In this document: positions 25,343-35,159 of the stretch, in pieces
How the letters are laid out: each line of letters begins with the position of its first letter
Numbering within the stretch: the first letter of the stretch is position 1
Source of the DNA: JABDMD01 sp965203475
Lineage (GTDB): Bacteria > Pseudomonadota > Gammaproteobacteria > UBA4575
Length of the DNA stretch: 64,000 nucleotides
Direction of reading: 5' to 3'
Assembly (NCBI GenBank): GCA_965203475.1
Contig: OZ241890.1
Coordinates: 2,345,839-2,409,838 of the forward strand
Made by a program: the position numbers and the translations under genes
The notes under the pieces: model-generated
What the model saw: the letters and a program-made list of their open reading frames with translations, nothing else
Database searches by the model: none
What the model was told of the DNA's origin: nothing

Positions 25343-28300
25343 ATGAAATGGATTAAACGTTTATTACTTTCATTCGTGGGTGTTATTTTAGTGATCACAC
25401 TGATCCTAATTGGCACAACTCAGTTTTTAGATGAAACACATTACAAGAATTTACTAATTTGGGCTGCAAAAAATTATCTAAATAGTGAACTACAAATTCA
25501 TGGACCTTTCGAACTAGAATTTTCTGAAAACACAAAACTTACTACAAATGATATTAGTTTAAATTCATATGATAACGATACAAAAATAACAATCGGAAAA
25601 TTACTAATTAATTTTCGTTTGAGTTCCTATATAGATACAGGGGTGTTTTGGTTTAATGAGCTTGTGTTAGAGGATGTTAATTTCTTACAAGTAGAATCAA
25701 TACAAGAAAATGATGAAGAATTTGATTTTGAAAGTATTAGTCTTCCTCCTGTTGTAATAAATAATGCAACATTTAAAAATATAAAATTTTCTTATCAAGA
25801 ACAATCTCCTGGTTCTTTACATAATTTTTATTTAGGTCAACTGGATTTTAAGGAACAAGGTTTATATCAGCCCGTCTTGTTAGAGGCGATTGGTGAAATA
25901 AGAGGAAAAGAATACCATTTAAATGGCGAATTCGGCTCGATTAGAAAACATTTAGAAAATAAGGAGCCTATAGATCTTACATTGTCATTAAATAGTGAGC
26001 CTATCACTGTAAATATTCAGGGCAAGATAGACAAACCTCTAACGGGACACGGCCTTGATTTGCAAGTTCAGTCTTCAGTATTACAACTTCAAAATTTTAT
26101 TGAAATAGTATGGGATGAGATCCCTGTATTAGGCGAGTTACAAAGTTCATTCAAAGTGTATGGTGATTACAGTTCGCCACAACTTAAAGAAATTGAAATG
26201 AACTTACAGCGGGATGACGAAGTGAATATACATATTACAGGAGCAATAGAAGATGCGCTTAATGGAAAAGGATTTGATTTACGCTTTAAGGGAAATTCAA
26301 CAAATCCAGAAGTCCTTTCCTGGTTTTTATTTAAACAAAATAACCAAATGCAAAGTGCTAATCTTGAAGGCGAGTTATATGGGGATTTGAATAAAATTTC
26401 GTTACAGAATTTAAACCTAGTTGCAAAATCATCAAACAATGCAGAATTGCAACTTAGTGGAAATGCTGATCTACATCCTGAAGGCTACACTCTTACTAAA
26501 GATGATGCAGATTTAAATTTAAAAATTAATGCTCCGAGTATTTCATCAATAAATTTTCTCAATAAAAAAGGCATTCCAGATTTTGGGTTTGTCGATGGCT
26601 CATTGGCTTTAGCCGTCAGTCAAGATTCGGTGAGTATTTACAATGCTGATATAAAACTTGGAGAGCCTAATAAAAATTTAATCCAATTAAAAGGAGATAT
26701 TGGGGTAATTCCTTTCAAGCAAGAGTTAACAAAATTTCCAGAACTAAAGTTAAACACAGATATTCAATTTTCTTCGATTGCGCAACTCAATAGCTTATTT
26801 GATTTGGAATTACCAAAAATTGGACCTGTACAGCTAACAAGTTTGCTTGTAGCAAATGAATCAGAATTTGTATTGCAAAACACAAACTTGCATATTGGGA
26901 AAGAAAATAGCTCGCTTTTGCAAGTTAACGGCATGTTAGCAGCACAATTTAATGAGCTTTCAAACTATCGAATTGCGATGGATGTCGATTTGCAATCTAA
27001 TGAAATTACACATCTGGGCGGGCAGTTTGGTGTTTCGTTGCCTGATTTAGGGCCTACACATATTTCTGGGTGGCTCAAAAATGAAGGTGCGGATCTTATT
27101 TTTAATGATGTAGTACTTGTAGTGGGTTCACATAGTAAACCTACAATTCATGTGAATGGAAAAATCATTACACAATTTAAAAAAAATGCAAGTCATGTAG
27201 ATATTAGTTTTGATGTTGGGTTGGCTCCGGTTATTGCTGCATTTACAGAATTACAACCGCATAGTATTGGACGGTTACAAGGAGACGCTGTGATTGCCAA
27301 TATTGATGGTGATTGGGGCGTAGAAAGTTTTAATATGATTTCAGCAGAAACCAATTTATATGAACTAAAATCTAGTGGAATTTATGATGACTTTATTAAT
27401 TATGATCAAGGGCAGATCAACTCATATCTTTTAATTAATAATATGCCGCGTTTTGGTGATGCGCTTGGTATAGATTTACATAGATATAGTTCTTATAAGC
27501 AACAGGGTGAAGTAACAATTCAAAATGGACGTATTGGTTATGAGGGTGGTGTAGCTCTCGGTAAAACAATTTCGACTACAAAGCTAAGTGGGGTTATGAA
27601 GAATGGTAAACCCACCCTTGAGGGGAACTTACGAATTCCAAAATTGTATCTTGAGGATATTGGTCTCGGTGTGCCTACTGAAGCTCACCCAGGGACACCT
27701 GATGAAGAAATTGAAAGCGAATTTGTATTCAGTCGTGAATCTTTCACTTTAGATTATTTAAATTTATTGAATTTAAATCTAGATTTGGTTGTAGATGAAG
27801 TTATTGCAGAAAAAGTTAGGATAAATAGTATTAATGGGCACGTGAATTTGCAAGAAGGGCATTTGAAAATTACTCCATTAAATTTATTTTTTGAGGGCGG
27901 TCATGTAACTATAAATTCAGAAATCAAGTCACAAGATAATCCAGAATATAAACTTTCTGTTAGCGCAGACGATCTTAGGCTGGCTCCCTTGATGTCACAA
28001 ATCACTGATGATGTGCCCATCAGTGGATTCACTAATACCAATATCGATTTAACAACAAGTGGCAGTTCTCATCACCAAATGGCTTCCAATTTATCGGGTG
28101 ATTTTGATTTAGTGTTGGAGAATGCACAAATTCCAAAAAAATATATTGAGCTACTTTCTGTTGATATTGTAGATTTGTTACTGCCTTCAGTCTTAAAGAA
28201 AAAATCACATAGCAACTTGAATTGTGTGGTGATGATTTTTGATATTAATCAAGGTGATGTTAAGAGTGAGACCATCATTGCAGACGGCCCTAATTTGGTG

Positions 28301-28603
28301 CTCGCAGGTCAAATTAATTTCAATCTTGCTGAAGAAACTGTAGATACTGTTTTACTGCCAAAAAGAAAGAAACGAATATTATCATCGGTAACACCCGTGA
28401 AAGTACAAGGTCCGATGAAAGACCCTCATGTTAAGGCTATTCCAGCCAAAGCCGCCATTGCCGAGATTGGAGGTGCAACGTTGTTTTCAAGTGTGTACAT
28501 ACCTCTACGTTTGGGCGAGAAATTATGGGGACTTGTTACAGATGGAGATAATGCTGGAGGAGGGTGTGAAGATGTTCAAGATTTAACAGAAGAGATTGAT
28601 TAA
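25343..28603 (+). CDS. AsmA family protein
   Basis: 1086 residues. One N-terminal membrane helix (about 7-28, LLLSFVGVILVITLILIGTTQF) is followed by a long periplasmic domain of repeating beta strands, with the AsmA-like N-terminal DETHYKNLLIWAAKNYLNSELQIHGPFELEF and a C-terminal AsmA_2-type region (SDVVI-like NINGHVNLQEGHLKITPLNLFFEGGHVTINSEI ... DVPISGFTNTNIDLTTSG). AsmA-like proteins are thought to move phospholipids between inner and outer membrane. The TonB-dependent receptor starts 44 bases later on the same strand, so the pair is probably an operon. Confidence 0.85.
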   Translation: MKWIKRLLLSFVGVILVITLILIGTTQFLDETHYKNLLIWAAKNYLNSELQIHGPFELEFSENTKLTTNDISLNSYDNDTKITIGKLLINFRLSSYIDTGVFWFNELVLEDVNFLQVESIQENDEEFDFESISLPPVVINNATFKNIKFSYQEQSPGSLHNFYLGQLDFKEQGLYQPVLLEAIGEIRGKEYHLNGEFGSIRKHLENKEPIDLTLSLNSEPITVNIQGKIDKPLTGHGLDLQVQSSVLQLQNFIEIVWDEIPVLGELQSSFKVYGDYSSPQLKEIEMNLQRDDEVNIHITGAIEDALNGKGFDLRFKGNSTNPEVLSWFLFKQNNQMQSANLEGELYGDLNKISLQNLNLVAKSSNNAELQLSGNADLHPEGYTLTKDDADLNLKINAPSISSINFLNKKGIPDFGFVDGSLALAVSQDSVSIYNADIKLGEPNKNLIQLKGDIGVIPFKQELTKFPELKLNTDIQFSSIAQLNSLFDLELPKIGPVQLTSLLVANESEFVLQNTNLHIGKENSSLLQVNGMLAAQFNELSNYRIAMDVDLQSNEITHLGGQFGVSLPDLGPTHISGWLKNEGADLIFNDVVLVVGSHSKPTIHVNGKIITQFKKNASHVDISFDVGLAPVIAAFTELQPHSIGRLQGDAVIANIDGDWGVESFNMISAETNLYELKSSGIYDDFINYDQGQINSYLLINNMPRFGDALGIDLHRYSSYKQQGEVTIQNGRIGYEGGVALGKTISTTKLSGVMKNGKPTLEGNLRIPKLYLEDIGLGVPTEAHPGTPDEEIESEFVFSRESFTLDYLNLLNLNLDLVVDEVIAEKVRINSINGHVNLQEGHLKITPLNLFFEGGHVTINSEIKSQDNPEYKLSVSADDLRLAPLMSQITDDVPISGFTNTNIDLTTSGSSHHQMASNLSGDFDLVLENAQIPKKYIELLSVDIVDLLLPSVLKKKSHSNLNCVVMIFDINQGDVKSETIIADGPNLVLAGQINFNLAEETVDTVLLPKRKKRILSSVTPVKVQGPMKDPHVKAIPAKAAIAEIGGATLFSSVYIPLRLGEKLWGLVTDGDNAGGGCEDVQDLTEEID

Positions 28604-28647
28604 ATTTAGTCAATTGATAAGCGTAAATAAGTGGTACTTCTTACTTT

Positions 28648-30543
28648 ATGTATAATGATAGAAAAATTTTTAGATGGATTTTGTTATTTGCAGGATGTTT
28701 TAGTTTGCATGTTCATGCGAATGATCCCAAGCCTGTAGAGATTGAATCGTATCGACTCTCACCTGCAATTGAGCATTCTCCCACTCATGCCACCATTATT
28801 TCGCGAGAAGAAATTACGCAACATGCAACGCAAAATGTGGCGGATTTGTTAACGCGCTATGGGTTGCATGTAGAACAAGCCTCCGGCCCAGGGAGTTTAA
28901 GTTCACTTTATTTGCGCGGGGCAGACCCTAATTTCACTTTAGTACTCATCAATGGAGTCAAAGTGAATGATCCCACCAACAGTCGTGGTGGGTCGTTTGA
29001 TTTTTCAAGTCTGCATCTAGCTTCCATTGAACGCATTGAGATTGTACGTGGCCCACTTTCATCAACCTATGGTTCCGATGCGCTTTCTGGAGTCATCAAT
29101 GTGATCACCAAAGAAGCGACTGAAGAAACTGATGCCATAGTAAATGTTGTGAAAGGAGAAAATGGATTACATTCGATAGCATCTACCTATGCAAAACAAA
29201 CTGATCTTTATGCATTTAGTGTGACGGGTGCTTTTAATGATTCTGGAGAACTTGTTGAGGGCACTGAGTTAGAAAACAGTAATGCCGATGTGAAAGGGGC
29301 CTGGTACATCAGTGATGCTACTCAGCTTAATTTTCATGCACGTTATTATGATAGTAAAGGCGAAGCCTTTCCGGAAGACAGCGGCGGTGCGGAGTTTGCA
29401 GCAATGCAAGAAGTGGATGAACGCGATGTATTTGAAACTGTTGCCAATCTTGAATTAGTACACAATGTTTCTAAAAAACTAGAACTCTCGTTTAAAAGCT
29501 CTGTGTTCCATCATGAGGAGGATGTGGATTCGCCGGGTGTAGCGCCTGGGATCCGTGATCCTTTCGGTATTCCAATGAATAGTAGTGATAGTGAATTTAC
29601 ACGCTATGCGTTTACCGCAAGTGGAGTCATGAAACCTTCGCATAAGGTACATAGTGTAGTGGGACTGGATGTTGAAATTGAAGAAGGTAATACCCAAGGC
29701 GTTTTAGACTTAGGTTTTTCACAAGTGCCTACTAATTTTGATTTAGACCGAACCACCTATTCGGCGTTTTCTGAAATTAATGCTTTTTTAGGCTCATTCA
29801 TGGTGCAAACCGGATTTCGTTTTGATGCCCCGGAAGATTTTAGCGATCGTTTCAGCCCAAACGTTGGAGTGAACTACCAATTACCAAATTTAATTTCCAG
29901 TTTACGATTTAATTGGGGTAAGGGCTTTAAGTTACCCAGTTTTTTTGCTTTAGGAAATCCAATCGTAGGCAACGAAAATATTAAACCCGAAACCAGTGAA
30001 ACATATGAAGTAGGATTTGATTCAAGTATTTTTGATAGAAAAGGCAATGTAAACGTAACTTTGTTTACACAAGAGTTTGAAAACATTGTTGACTTTGATG
30101 AAGGTCCACCTCCTAGTTTAGTCAATCGAAATAAAGTGCAGGCTAAAGGTGTCGAATTGGGTTTAGGGTTTAAAGCATTTAAAAAACTCACCAGTCAATT
30201 GTTTGTGAACTATGTCGATACCAACATTAAAGGGAGTAGTGATGATTTATTAAACCGACCTGATTGGAGAGGCAGTTTATCTTTTAATTGGCAAGCGAGA
30301 GAGAATCTGCGTTTTGGTATTAATACTATTTATGTTGATGAGACCGAAGACAGTTCCATTCCAACCGGTCGCGTCACCCTGGATGATTATGTAAGAGCAG
30401 ATGTTTCTACTGTGTGGGCTGTAATTCCTGGTGTAGATGTCGTCTTAGCCGTCGATAATCTATTCGATGAAGCGTATGAAGAGACGGTTGGGAATGAGGC
30501 AGCAGGGATAGCGGCCAGATTCCAAGTACAAGGGAGTTTTTAA
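28648..30543 (+). CDS. TonB-dependent outer membrane receptor (BtuB-like)
   Basis: 631 residues. A signal peptide (to about residue 25, HVHA) precedes the plug domain (EITQHATQNVADLLTRYGL ... SLYLRGADPNFTLVLINGVKVNDPT ... SIERIEIVRGPLSSTYGSDALSGVINVITK), then the barrel to a terminal Phe (RFQVQGSF). The plug most resembles the BtuB/cobalamin and siderophore group, but no cobalamin riboswitch is visible in the 44 bases before the start, so the substrate is unknown. Cotranscription with the AsmA gene is likely. Confidence 0.85.
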   Translation: MYNDRKIFRWILLFAGCFSLHVHANDPKPVEIESYRLSPAIEHSPTHATIISREEITQHATQNVADLLTRYGLHVEQASGPGSLSSLYLRGADPNFTLVLINGVKVNDPTNSRGGSFDFSSLHLASIERIEIVRGPLSSTYGSDALSGVINVITKEATEETDAIVNVVKGENGLHSIASTYAKQTDLYAFSVTGAFNDSGELVEGTELENSNADVKGAWYISDATQLNFHARYYDSKGEAFPEDSGGAEFAAMQEVDERDVFETVANLELVHNVSKKLELSFKSSVFHHEEDVDSPGVAPGIRDPFGIPMNSSDSEFTRYAFTASGVMKPSHKVHSVVGLDVEIEEGNTQGVLDLGFSQVPTNFDLDRTTYSAFSEINAFLGSFMVQTGFRFDAPEDFSDRFSPNVGVNYQLPNLISSLRFNWGKGFKLPSFFALGNPIVGNENIKPETSETYEVGFDSSIFDRKGNVNVTLFTQEFENIVDFDEGPPPSLVNRNKVQAKGVELGLGFKAFKKLTSQLFVNYVDTNIKGSSDDLLNRPDWRGSLSFNWQARENLRFGINTIYVDETEDSSIPTGRVTLDDYVRADVSTVWAVIPGVDVVLAVDNLFDEAYEETVGNEAAGIAARFQVQGSF

Positions 30544-30568
30544 CTGATTAGTGGAGGAGGTTAATGGT

Positions 30569-31165
30569 ATGAAGCTCTATAACGAAATCATTTCAGGTAA
30601 CTGCTACAAGATTCGCCTTTTTTTATCCTTATTAAATGTAGAACATGAAATTGTCACGGTTGATTTAGCCAACGGCGAACAAAAAACTTCTTCATTTCTA
30701 AAACTGAATCCATTCGGGGAAGTTCCCGTCCTTGATGATAATGGTTTTATTCTACGTGACTCCCAAGCGATTCTTGTATATCTCGCTATACAATATGGCG
30801 ATGAATCGTGGTTACCTAGAAATCCAGTGGATACCGCACGTGTAATGCAATGGTTATCAACTGCAAGCAATGACATTGCACGTGGGCCGACCGATGCCAG
30901 ATTGCATGACAAGCTAAATCTGCCGATTGATATAGAAAAAGCGCGCAACAAAAGCTATGAAGTTTTACAAATTATTGAAGATCACCTAAGCAACCGAGAG
31001 TGGCTTGAACTAGATCACCCAACCATTGCTGATATTGCCTGTTTTCCCTACTTTGCGTTGGCGCATGAAGGTGGTGTTTCGATAAAACCGTATTCGAATG
31101 TACAACATTGGATTTCGCGAATTAAAAAATTACCTAACTTTATTGATATGCCAGGGTTGCAATAA
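30569..31165 (+). CDS. Glutathione S-transferase family protein
   Basis: 198 residues from the ATG at 30569, chosen because GGAGGAGG lies 8 bases before it; an in-frame GTG upstream overlaps that site. The N-terminal thioredoxin-like domain carries ISGNCYKIRLFLSLLNVEHEIV and NPFGEVPVLDDNGFILRDSQAI, with the ESQAI-like glutathione-contacting turn; the C-terminal helical domain begins DTARVMQWLSTASND. It belongs to the classical bacterial GST superfamily. It follows the TonB receptor by 25 bases and may be the last gene of that operon. Confidence 0.85.
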   Translation: MKLYNEIISGNCYKIRLFLSLLNVEHEIVTVDLANGEQKTSSFLKLNPFGEVPVLDDNGFILRDSQAILVYLAIQYGDESWLPRNPVDTARVMQWLSTASNDIARGPTDARLHDKLNLPIDIEKARNKSYEVLQIIEDHLSNREWLELDHPTIADIACFPYFALAHEGGVSIKPYSNVQHWISRIKKLPNFIDMPGLQ

Positions 31166-31261
31166 TTTATAGTTGATAACATAACTATCATATTCGCGTA
31201 ATCAAAATTTCATTTGTCATAGGTAATTTTTGTGTAGCTTTCATTGCTAAGAGAGAAACAC

Positions 31262-31438
31262 ATGCCTCATAAACGTGACGCATTATTTAGGCCGAATGAG
31301 ACTGACGCAAGCCAAGAGGAGTGGTTAAGCGGTAATGCCTTTGACCAAAAAATCATCGAAATCGATGAATTAAATGAAAAAAACGAACGTTTTATGGATG
31401 ATCAGTTGATTGCTGAGCTTCGACTAGCCAGATTGTAG
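31262..31438 (+). CDS. 58-residue acidic hypothetical protein
   Basis: From the ATG at 31262 (preceded by GAGAGAAACAC) the frame reads PHKRDALFRPNETDASQEEW, then SGNAFDQKIIEIDELN and a C-terminal helix FMDDQLIAELRLARL. It is soluble and rich in charged residues; no domain is recognised. It converges on the MOSC gene with an 11-base gap. Confidence 0.45.
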   Translation: MPHKRDALFRPNETDASQEEWLSGNAFDQKIIEIDELNEKNERFMDDQLIAELRLARL

Positions 31439-31449
31439 GCTATAAATTT

Positions 31450-32097
31450 TTATCTAGACTTTTCTACTTGTTTAATCGCCCATTTTTTCCAGGCCTCTGA
31501 AAGTTTATCAGCATTCAATAGGCGCTCGGCTTCGTGTCGGTCTTTAGTATAAATTCGAAACACATCTTGAACACTTAAATTGTGTTCAGGTTTCTCAACC
31601 ACTTTAATTTCATCATCAGCACCCACGTCTCCTTCTTTAATAATGCGCAAATAAGTACCAGGTCGTAAGGCTTGCGTAAATTTTTTTGGAAACGTGTTGT
31701 CATTCATGCGTACCCCAAAGCGCCAACAGGGAATTCTGGGTTCTGAAACTTCTACAATGGTACTGCCCACTACCCAACGTTCACCTACCAAGGCATTACT
31801 GACATCAAGTTCTTGAGTCGTGAAGTTTTCACCAAATTGTCCATGCTCAATTTTTTGCTCAATTTGTTGTTCCCACCACTGTAAATCTTCACTGGCATAG
31901 GCATAGATGGCTTTATCAAAGCCTCCGTGGGCTTCTCGATCAGCTTGATCATCCTCTTCTAAATTTACACCTTGAGCGCTAATGCGGCCTTGCACGGGAG
32001 ATTTCCAAATCGCACTAATGGCAGTGCGCCCTTTATATTCAAATTCTCTAGGCGTACCAATACTTATGGTAAGTAATTTGGCAGAAACTTGGTTCAT
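31450..32097 (-). CDS. MOSC domain protein (YiiM-like)
   Basis: 215 residues. The MOSC fold is seen in RISAQGVNLEEDDQADREAHGGFDKAIYAYASEDLQWW, GENFTTQELDVSNALVGERWVVGSTIVEVSEPRIPCWRF (with the conserved Cys) and the 3-alpha domain at the C-terminus (QDVFRIYTKDRHEAERLLNADKLSEAWKKWA), which matches E. coli YiiM. YiiM-type proteins bind the molybdenum cofactor and take part in N-hydroxylated base detoxification. The start is the ATG at 32097; the gene is divergent from the flavin oxidoreductase at 32212. Confidence 0.88.
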   Translation of the reverse strand: MNQVSAKLLTISIGTPREFEYKGRTAISAIWKSPVQGRISAQGVNLEEDDQADREAHGGFDKAIYAYASEDLQWWEQQIEQKIEHGQFGENFTTQELDVSNALVGERWVVGSTIVEVSEPRIPCWRFGVRMNDNTFPKKFTQALRPGTYLRIIKEGDVGADDEIKVVEKPEHNLSVQDVFRIYTKDRHEAERLLNADKLSEAWKKWAIKQVEKSR

Positions 32098-32211
32098 TAA
32101 CTGTACAGTTTACGCCTCGTGTAAGAATTTGCGTAACACAATGTTCTTCTTTTAGGAGTAACATTAGCGTTAAGCAATCGTACATGGGCCCATAAAAATA
32201 GGAAAAGGCAA

Positions 32212-33588
32212 ATGAAAAAATACGATGCCGTTGTAATCGGTGCGGGTCAGGCGGGCCCTTCTCTTGCCGCCAAATGTGTTTCTGAAAATCTCAAAACAGC
32301 CATCATAGAACGCAACTTATTTGGCGGAACCTGTGTAAACAACGGTTGTATTCCAACTAAAACGTTAGTGGCCAGTGCACGTGCAGCACACATGGCACGT
32401 CGTAGTGCAGACTTTGGTATAACTATCGCAGGTGAAATAAAAGTCGATATGAAAAAAGTAAAAGCCAGAAAAGATGCGGTCGTGCAACAATCTAACCAAG
32501 GTGTTACGGGTTGGATGAAAAATATGGAAGGCTTAGATGTGTATGAAGGGCACGGTCAGTTTGAAAGTGAAAACGTGGTGAGTGTAAATGACGAACAACT
32601 TCAGGCAGATAAAATTTTTATTAATGTGGGCGCTCGTGCACGTGTCCCGGATATGCCTGGTTTAAATAACATTGAATACTTTACCAATTCCAACATTATG
32701 GACGTTGATTACTTGCCGAAACATCTCGTTATCATTGGGGGTAGCTATATTGGTTTAGAGTTTGCCCAAATGTACAGACGTTTTGGTAGTGAGGTCACTG
32801 TGGTTGAAATGGCTGATCGACTCATACCAAGAGAAGATGACGATGTATCTGCAACTGTGCAAGAAATTTTAGAAAACGAAGGGGTCAATATTCATTTAAA
32901 TGCCGAATGCATTAGTTTTGAAAAACACGGTGAACAAATTGCGGTAAATGAAAGTTGTCATGATGAAAAACAACAATCTCTAGGTTCCCATGTGTTACTG
33001 GCTGTGGGGCGTGCTGCTAATACACATGATTTAGGTTTAGACAAAGCTGGGGTTGAGATGAATCAATTTGGTATTATCGAAGTAGATGATGAATTGAAAA
33101 CCAATGTGCCCGGCATTTGGGCCATTGGGGAGTGCAACGGCAAGGGGGCTTTCACGCACACTTCTTATAATGATTATGAAATTGTCGCCGATAATCTTTT
33201 TGGAACTCAAACCCGTCGAGTGAGTGATCGCCTGATGTGTTACGGATTATTTATCGATCCACCCTTGGCAAGAGTGGGTCTCACCGAACAACAAGTGCGT
33301 GATTCTGGGGAAAATGCATTGGTGGGGAAGATGATGATGTCACGCATAGGGCGTGCCAAAGAGCGCAGTGAAACCCAAGGGTTTATGAAAGTGCTAATTG
33401 ATGAGACAAGTGAAGAAATTTTAGGCGCAAATATTTTAGGCATCGGGGGCGATGAAATTATTCACTTATTCATCGACACTATGTATGCCAAAAAACCCTA
33501 TCACGTGATTAAAAATGCAGTGCATGTGCATCCAACTGTTGCGGAACTCATACCCACCATGCTGCAAAATTTACAACCTTTAAATTAA
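32212..33588 (+). CDS. FAD-dependent pyridine nucleotide-disulfide oxidoreductase (mercuric-reductase-like)
   Basis: 458 residues. It has the group I layout: N-terminal FAD Rossmann VVIGAGQAGPSLA, the redox-active disulfide GGTCVNNGCIPTK, an NADPH motif IIGGSYIGLEFAQMYRRFG, the GIWAIGECNGKG FAD motif and the dimerisation domain ending HVHPTVAELIPTMLQNL. The mercuric reductase C-terminal vicinal cysteine pair is absent, so the substrate is unknown; relatives are often annotated mercuric or dihydrolipoyl-type reductases. It is the first gene of a plus-strand run with EamA, DoxX and SMI1 genes (10 bases to the next start). Confidence 0.85.
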   Translation: MKKYDAVVIGAGQAGPSLAAKCVSENLKTAIIERNLFGGTCVNNGCIPTKTLVASARAAHMARRSADFGITIAGEIKVDMKKVKARKDAVVQQSNQGVTGWMKNMEGLDVYEGHGQFESENVVSVNDEQLQADKIFINVGARARVPDMPGLNNIEYFTNSNIMDVDYLPKHLVIIGGSYIGLEFAQMYRRFGSEVTVVEMADRLIPREDDDVSATVQEILENEGVNIHLNAECISFEKHGEQIAVNESCHDEKQQSLGSHVLLAVGRAANTHDLGLDKAGVEMNQFGIIEVDDELKTNVPGIWAIGECNGKGAFTHTSYNDYEIVADNLFGTQTRRVSDRLMCYGLFIDPPLARVGLTEQQVRDSGENALVGKMMMSRIGRAKERSETQGFMKVLIDETSEEILGANILGIGGDEIIHLFIDTMYAKKPYHVIKNAVHVHPTVAELIPTMLQNLQPLN

Positions 33589-33598
33589 TACAAATAAT

Positions 33599-34615
33599 AT
33601 GCCTACGCGTTTACCTGGTCCTGTGTTGTTGTGGTACTCCATACTGGTGTTTGGCGCGGCCAGTTCTATTGTGAGTGTGCTAGCTCAATTAGGCGCACAG
33701 CACACCATTGATGGGCGCAATGCCATTTCATTCTGCAATTTATTATTTGCTGGCAACATGTGTGCAGCCTTGGTGTTGATTGCAGTACACCATAAACAAT
33801 TGACGATGCAAAATTTTCGCAAACTTTCAAAACAAGAATGGTTGTTTTTATTAATTTTTGCGGTACTTGTAAATTGTGTAGCCCCCTGGTTATTTTTTCT
33901 GGCCATTGAAAACACTATGGTCACCAGTGTGGTATTGGTGAGCCAATTAGAGCCCCCGTTATTACTGTTATTAGCCTGGATAATTTTTAAAAATCCCATC
34001 AGCAAACTGTCGTTACTTGGGTTAATCATTTGTCTGATCGGTGTTGCACTCATTGTGTCGTATCAACCCAAAGCCGATGGATTTGTGATTGGTCGGGGTG
34101 AGTTTTTTGCAGCCGCGGCGGCTGTTATTTATGCCGTATCCACCGTGTTTGCGAAACTGTGTCTTACCAATGTGCCGGTTGGCATTTTCAGTGTATTTCG
34201 CACCGTTGTAGGTACCACTGTATTTTTTATCATTGCAACCTATCTATTTGGTCCTGTACATTTTGTCGATTTAGGTTCACCGTTTCTTTGGAAATGGATG
34301 TTGGTGTATGGCGGCATCATCATTGTAACCGGGCAATTGGCTTGGGATTCAGGTGTGCGAAAATCTGAGCCCACCAGTATTTCATTGGCCACATCCTTCT
34401 CACCGGTAGCCGGTGTATTGGCCGCGTTTTTAATTTTGGGCGAACAGCCAAGTCAAGCCCACTTTATTGGTGGGGCGATATTAATGATAGGAATTTTTAT
34501 TTCATTGTTTGCCACGTACCAAAAACATCATAAAGCGAAAGAAGTTGAAGCGGCGGATGATCATGCCATTGAATCATTCGAAGCAGAATGTAGAACAGGG
34601 TTTAAAGGCGTTTAA
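33599..34615 (+). CDS. EamA/DMT family transporter
   Basis: 338 residues with ten predicted membrane helices and the two EamA repeats: first half ends PLLLLLAWIIFKNPISKLSLLGLIICLIGVALIVSY; second half carries GEFFAAAAAVIYAVSTVFAK and ATSFSPVAGVLAAFLILGEQPSQAHFIGGAILMIGIFIS. These transporters export amino acids, sugars or drugs; the substrate cannot be told from sequence. It starts 10 bases after the oxidoreductase stop, so the two are probably cotranscribed. The soluble tail is acidic. Confidence 0.85.
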   Translation: MPTRLPGPVLLWYSILVFGAASSIVSVLAQLGAQHTIDGRNAISFCNLLFAGNMCAALVLIAVHHKQLTMQNFRKLSKQEWLFLLIFAVLVNCVAPWLFFLAIENTMVTSVVLVSQLEPPLLLLLAWIIFKNPISKLSLLGLIICLIGVALIVSYQPKADGFVIGRGEFFAAAAAVIYAVSTVFAKLCLTNVPVGIFSVFRTVVGTTVFFIIATYLFGPVHFVDLGSPFLWKWMLVYGGIIIVTGQLAWDSGVRKSEPTSISLATSFSPVAGVLAAFLILGEQPSQAHFIGGAILMIGIFISLFATYQKHHKAKEVEAADDHAIESFEAECRTGFKGV

Positions 34616-34653
34616 TTCCTGAAATTTAAAATAATGAAACGGGAGATAAAAAA

Positions 34654-35142
34654 ATGTTTACACATTTAACCAGAATGGTTTTAACCGGCGCACGAAATTG
34701 GGAATGGCTGCCAATATTAGTGGCACGTTTTTCACTAGGATTGTTTTTTGCCGTATCCGGCTATAACAAATTATTTGTGCATGAAAAACATGTTGATCTT
34801 ATTCACCTCATGACCGAAATCGGCATGCCTTTTCCAGAATTTATGGCCTTGTTTTTAGCTTGTGTCGAATTTTTTGGCGGCATCATGTTAATGGTTGGGT
34901 TGTTTTCTACCTTTGTATCGATCGCACTCATTATTGCCATGATTGTGGCCATCATTACGGTAGAAATTGAACATGTTATTCCAAAAGGCATTGGCCCACT
35001 CGATTGGATGAGCTGGTTTTTATATTTGCCTCAAGTGATGTATGTCATTTTATTTGGTTGGCTCATTACCACTGGCCCTGGCAAATATAGTTTGGATCAT
35101 TGTTTGGCTGAAAAATTAGAGATCGGAAGCGAAGATGAATAA
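34654..35142 (+). CDS. DoxX family membrane protein
   Basis: 162 residues with four membrane helices. The DoxX layout is clear: ARFSLGLFFAVSGYNKLF near residue 25, then MPFPEFMALFLACVEFFGGIMLMVGLFSTF and the second half ending GWLITTGPGKYSLDHCL. DoxX-like proteins are linked to quinone or thiosulfate oxidation in some bacteria but most have unknown roles. A ribosome-binding site (CGGGAGATAAAAAA) precedes the ATG. It fits the preceding plus-strand run. Confidence 0.85.
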   Translation: MFTHLTRMVLTGARNWEWLPILVARFSLGLFFAVSGYNKLFVHEKHVDLIHLMTEIGMPFPEFMALFLACVEFFGGIMLMVGLFSTFVSIALIIAMIVAIITVEIEHVIPKGIGPLDWMSWFLYLPQVMYVILFGWLITTGPGKYSLDHCLAEKLEIGSEDE

Positions 35143-35159
35143 ATAGTACTAAGAAATTT

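Noticed and set aside
28604..28647. Cobalamin riboswitch before the BtuB-like receptor
   Set aside because: Only 44 bases separate the receptor from the AsmA stop, too short for the riboswitch, and no B12 box is seen.
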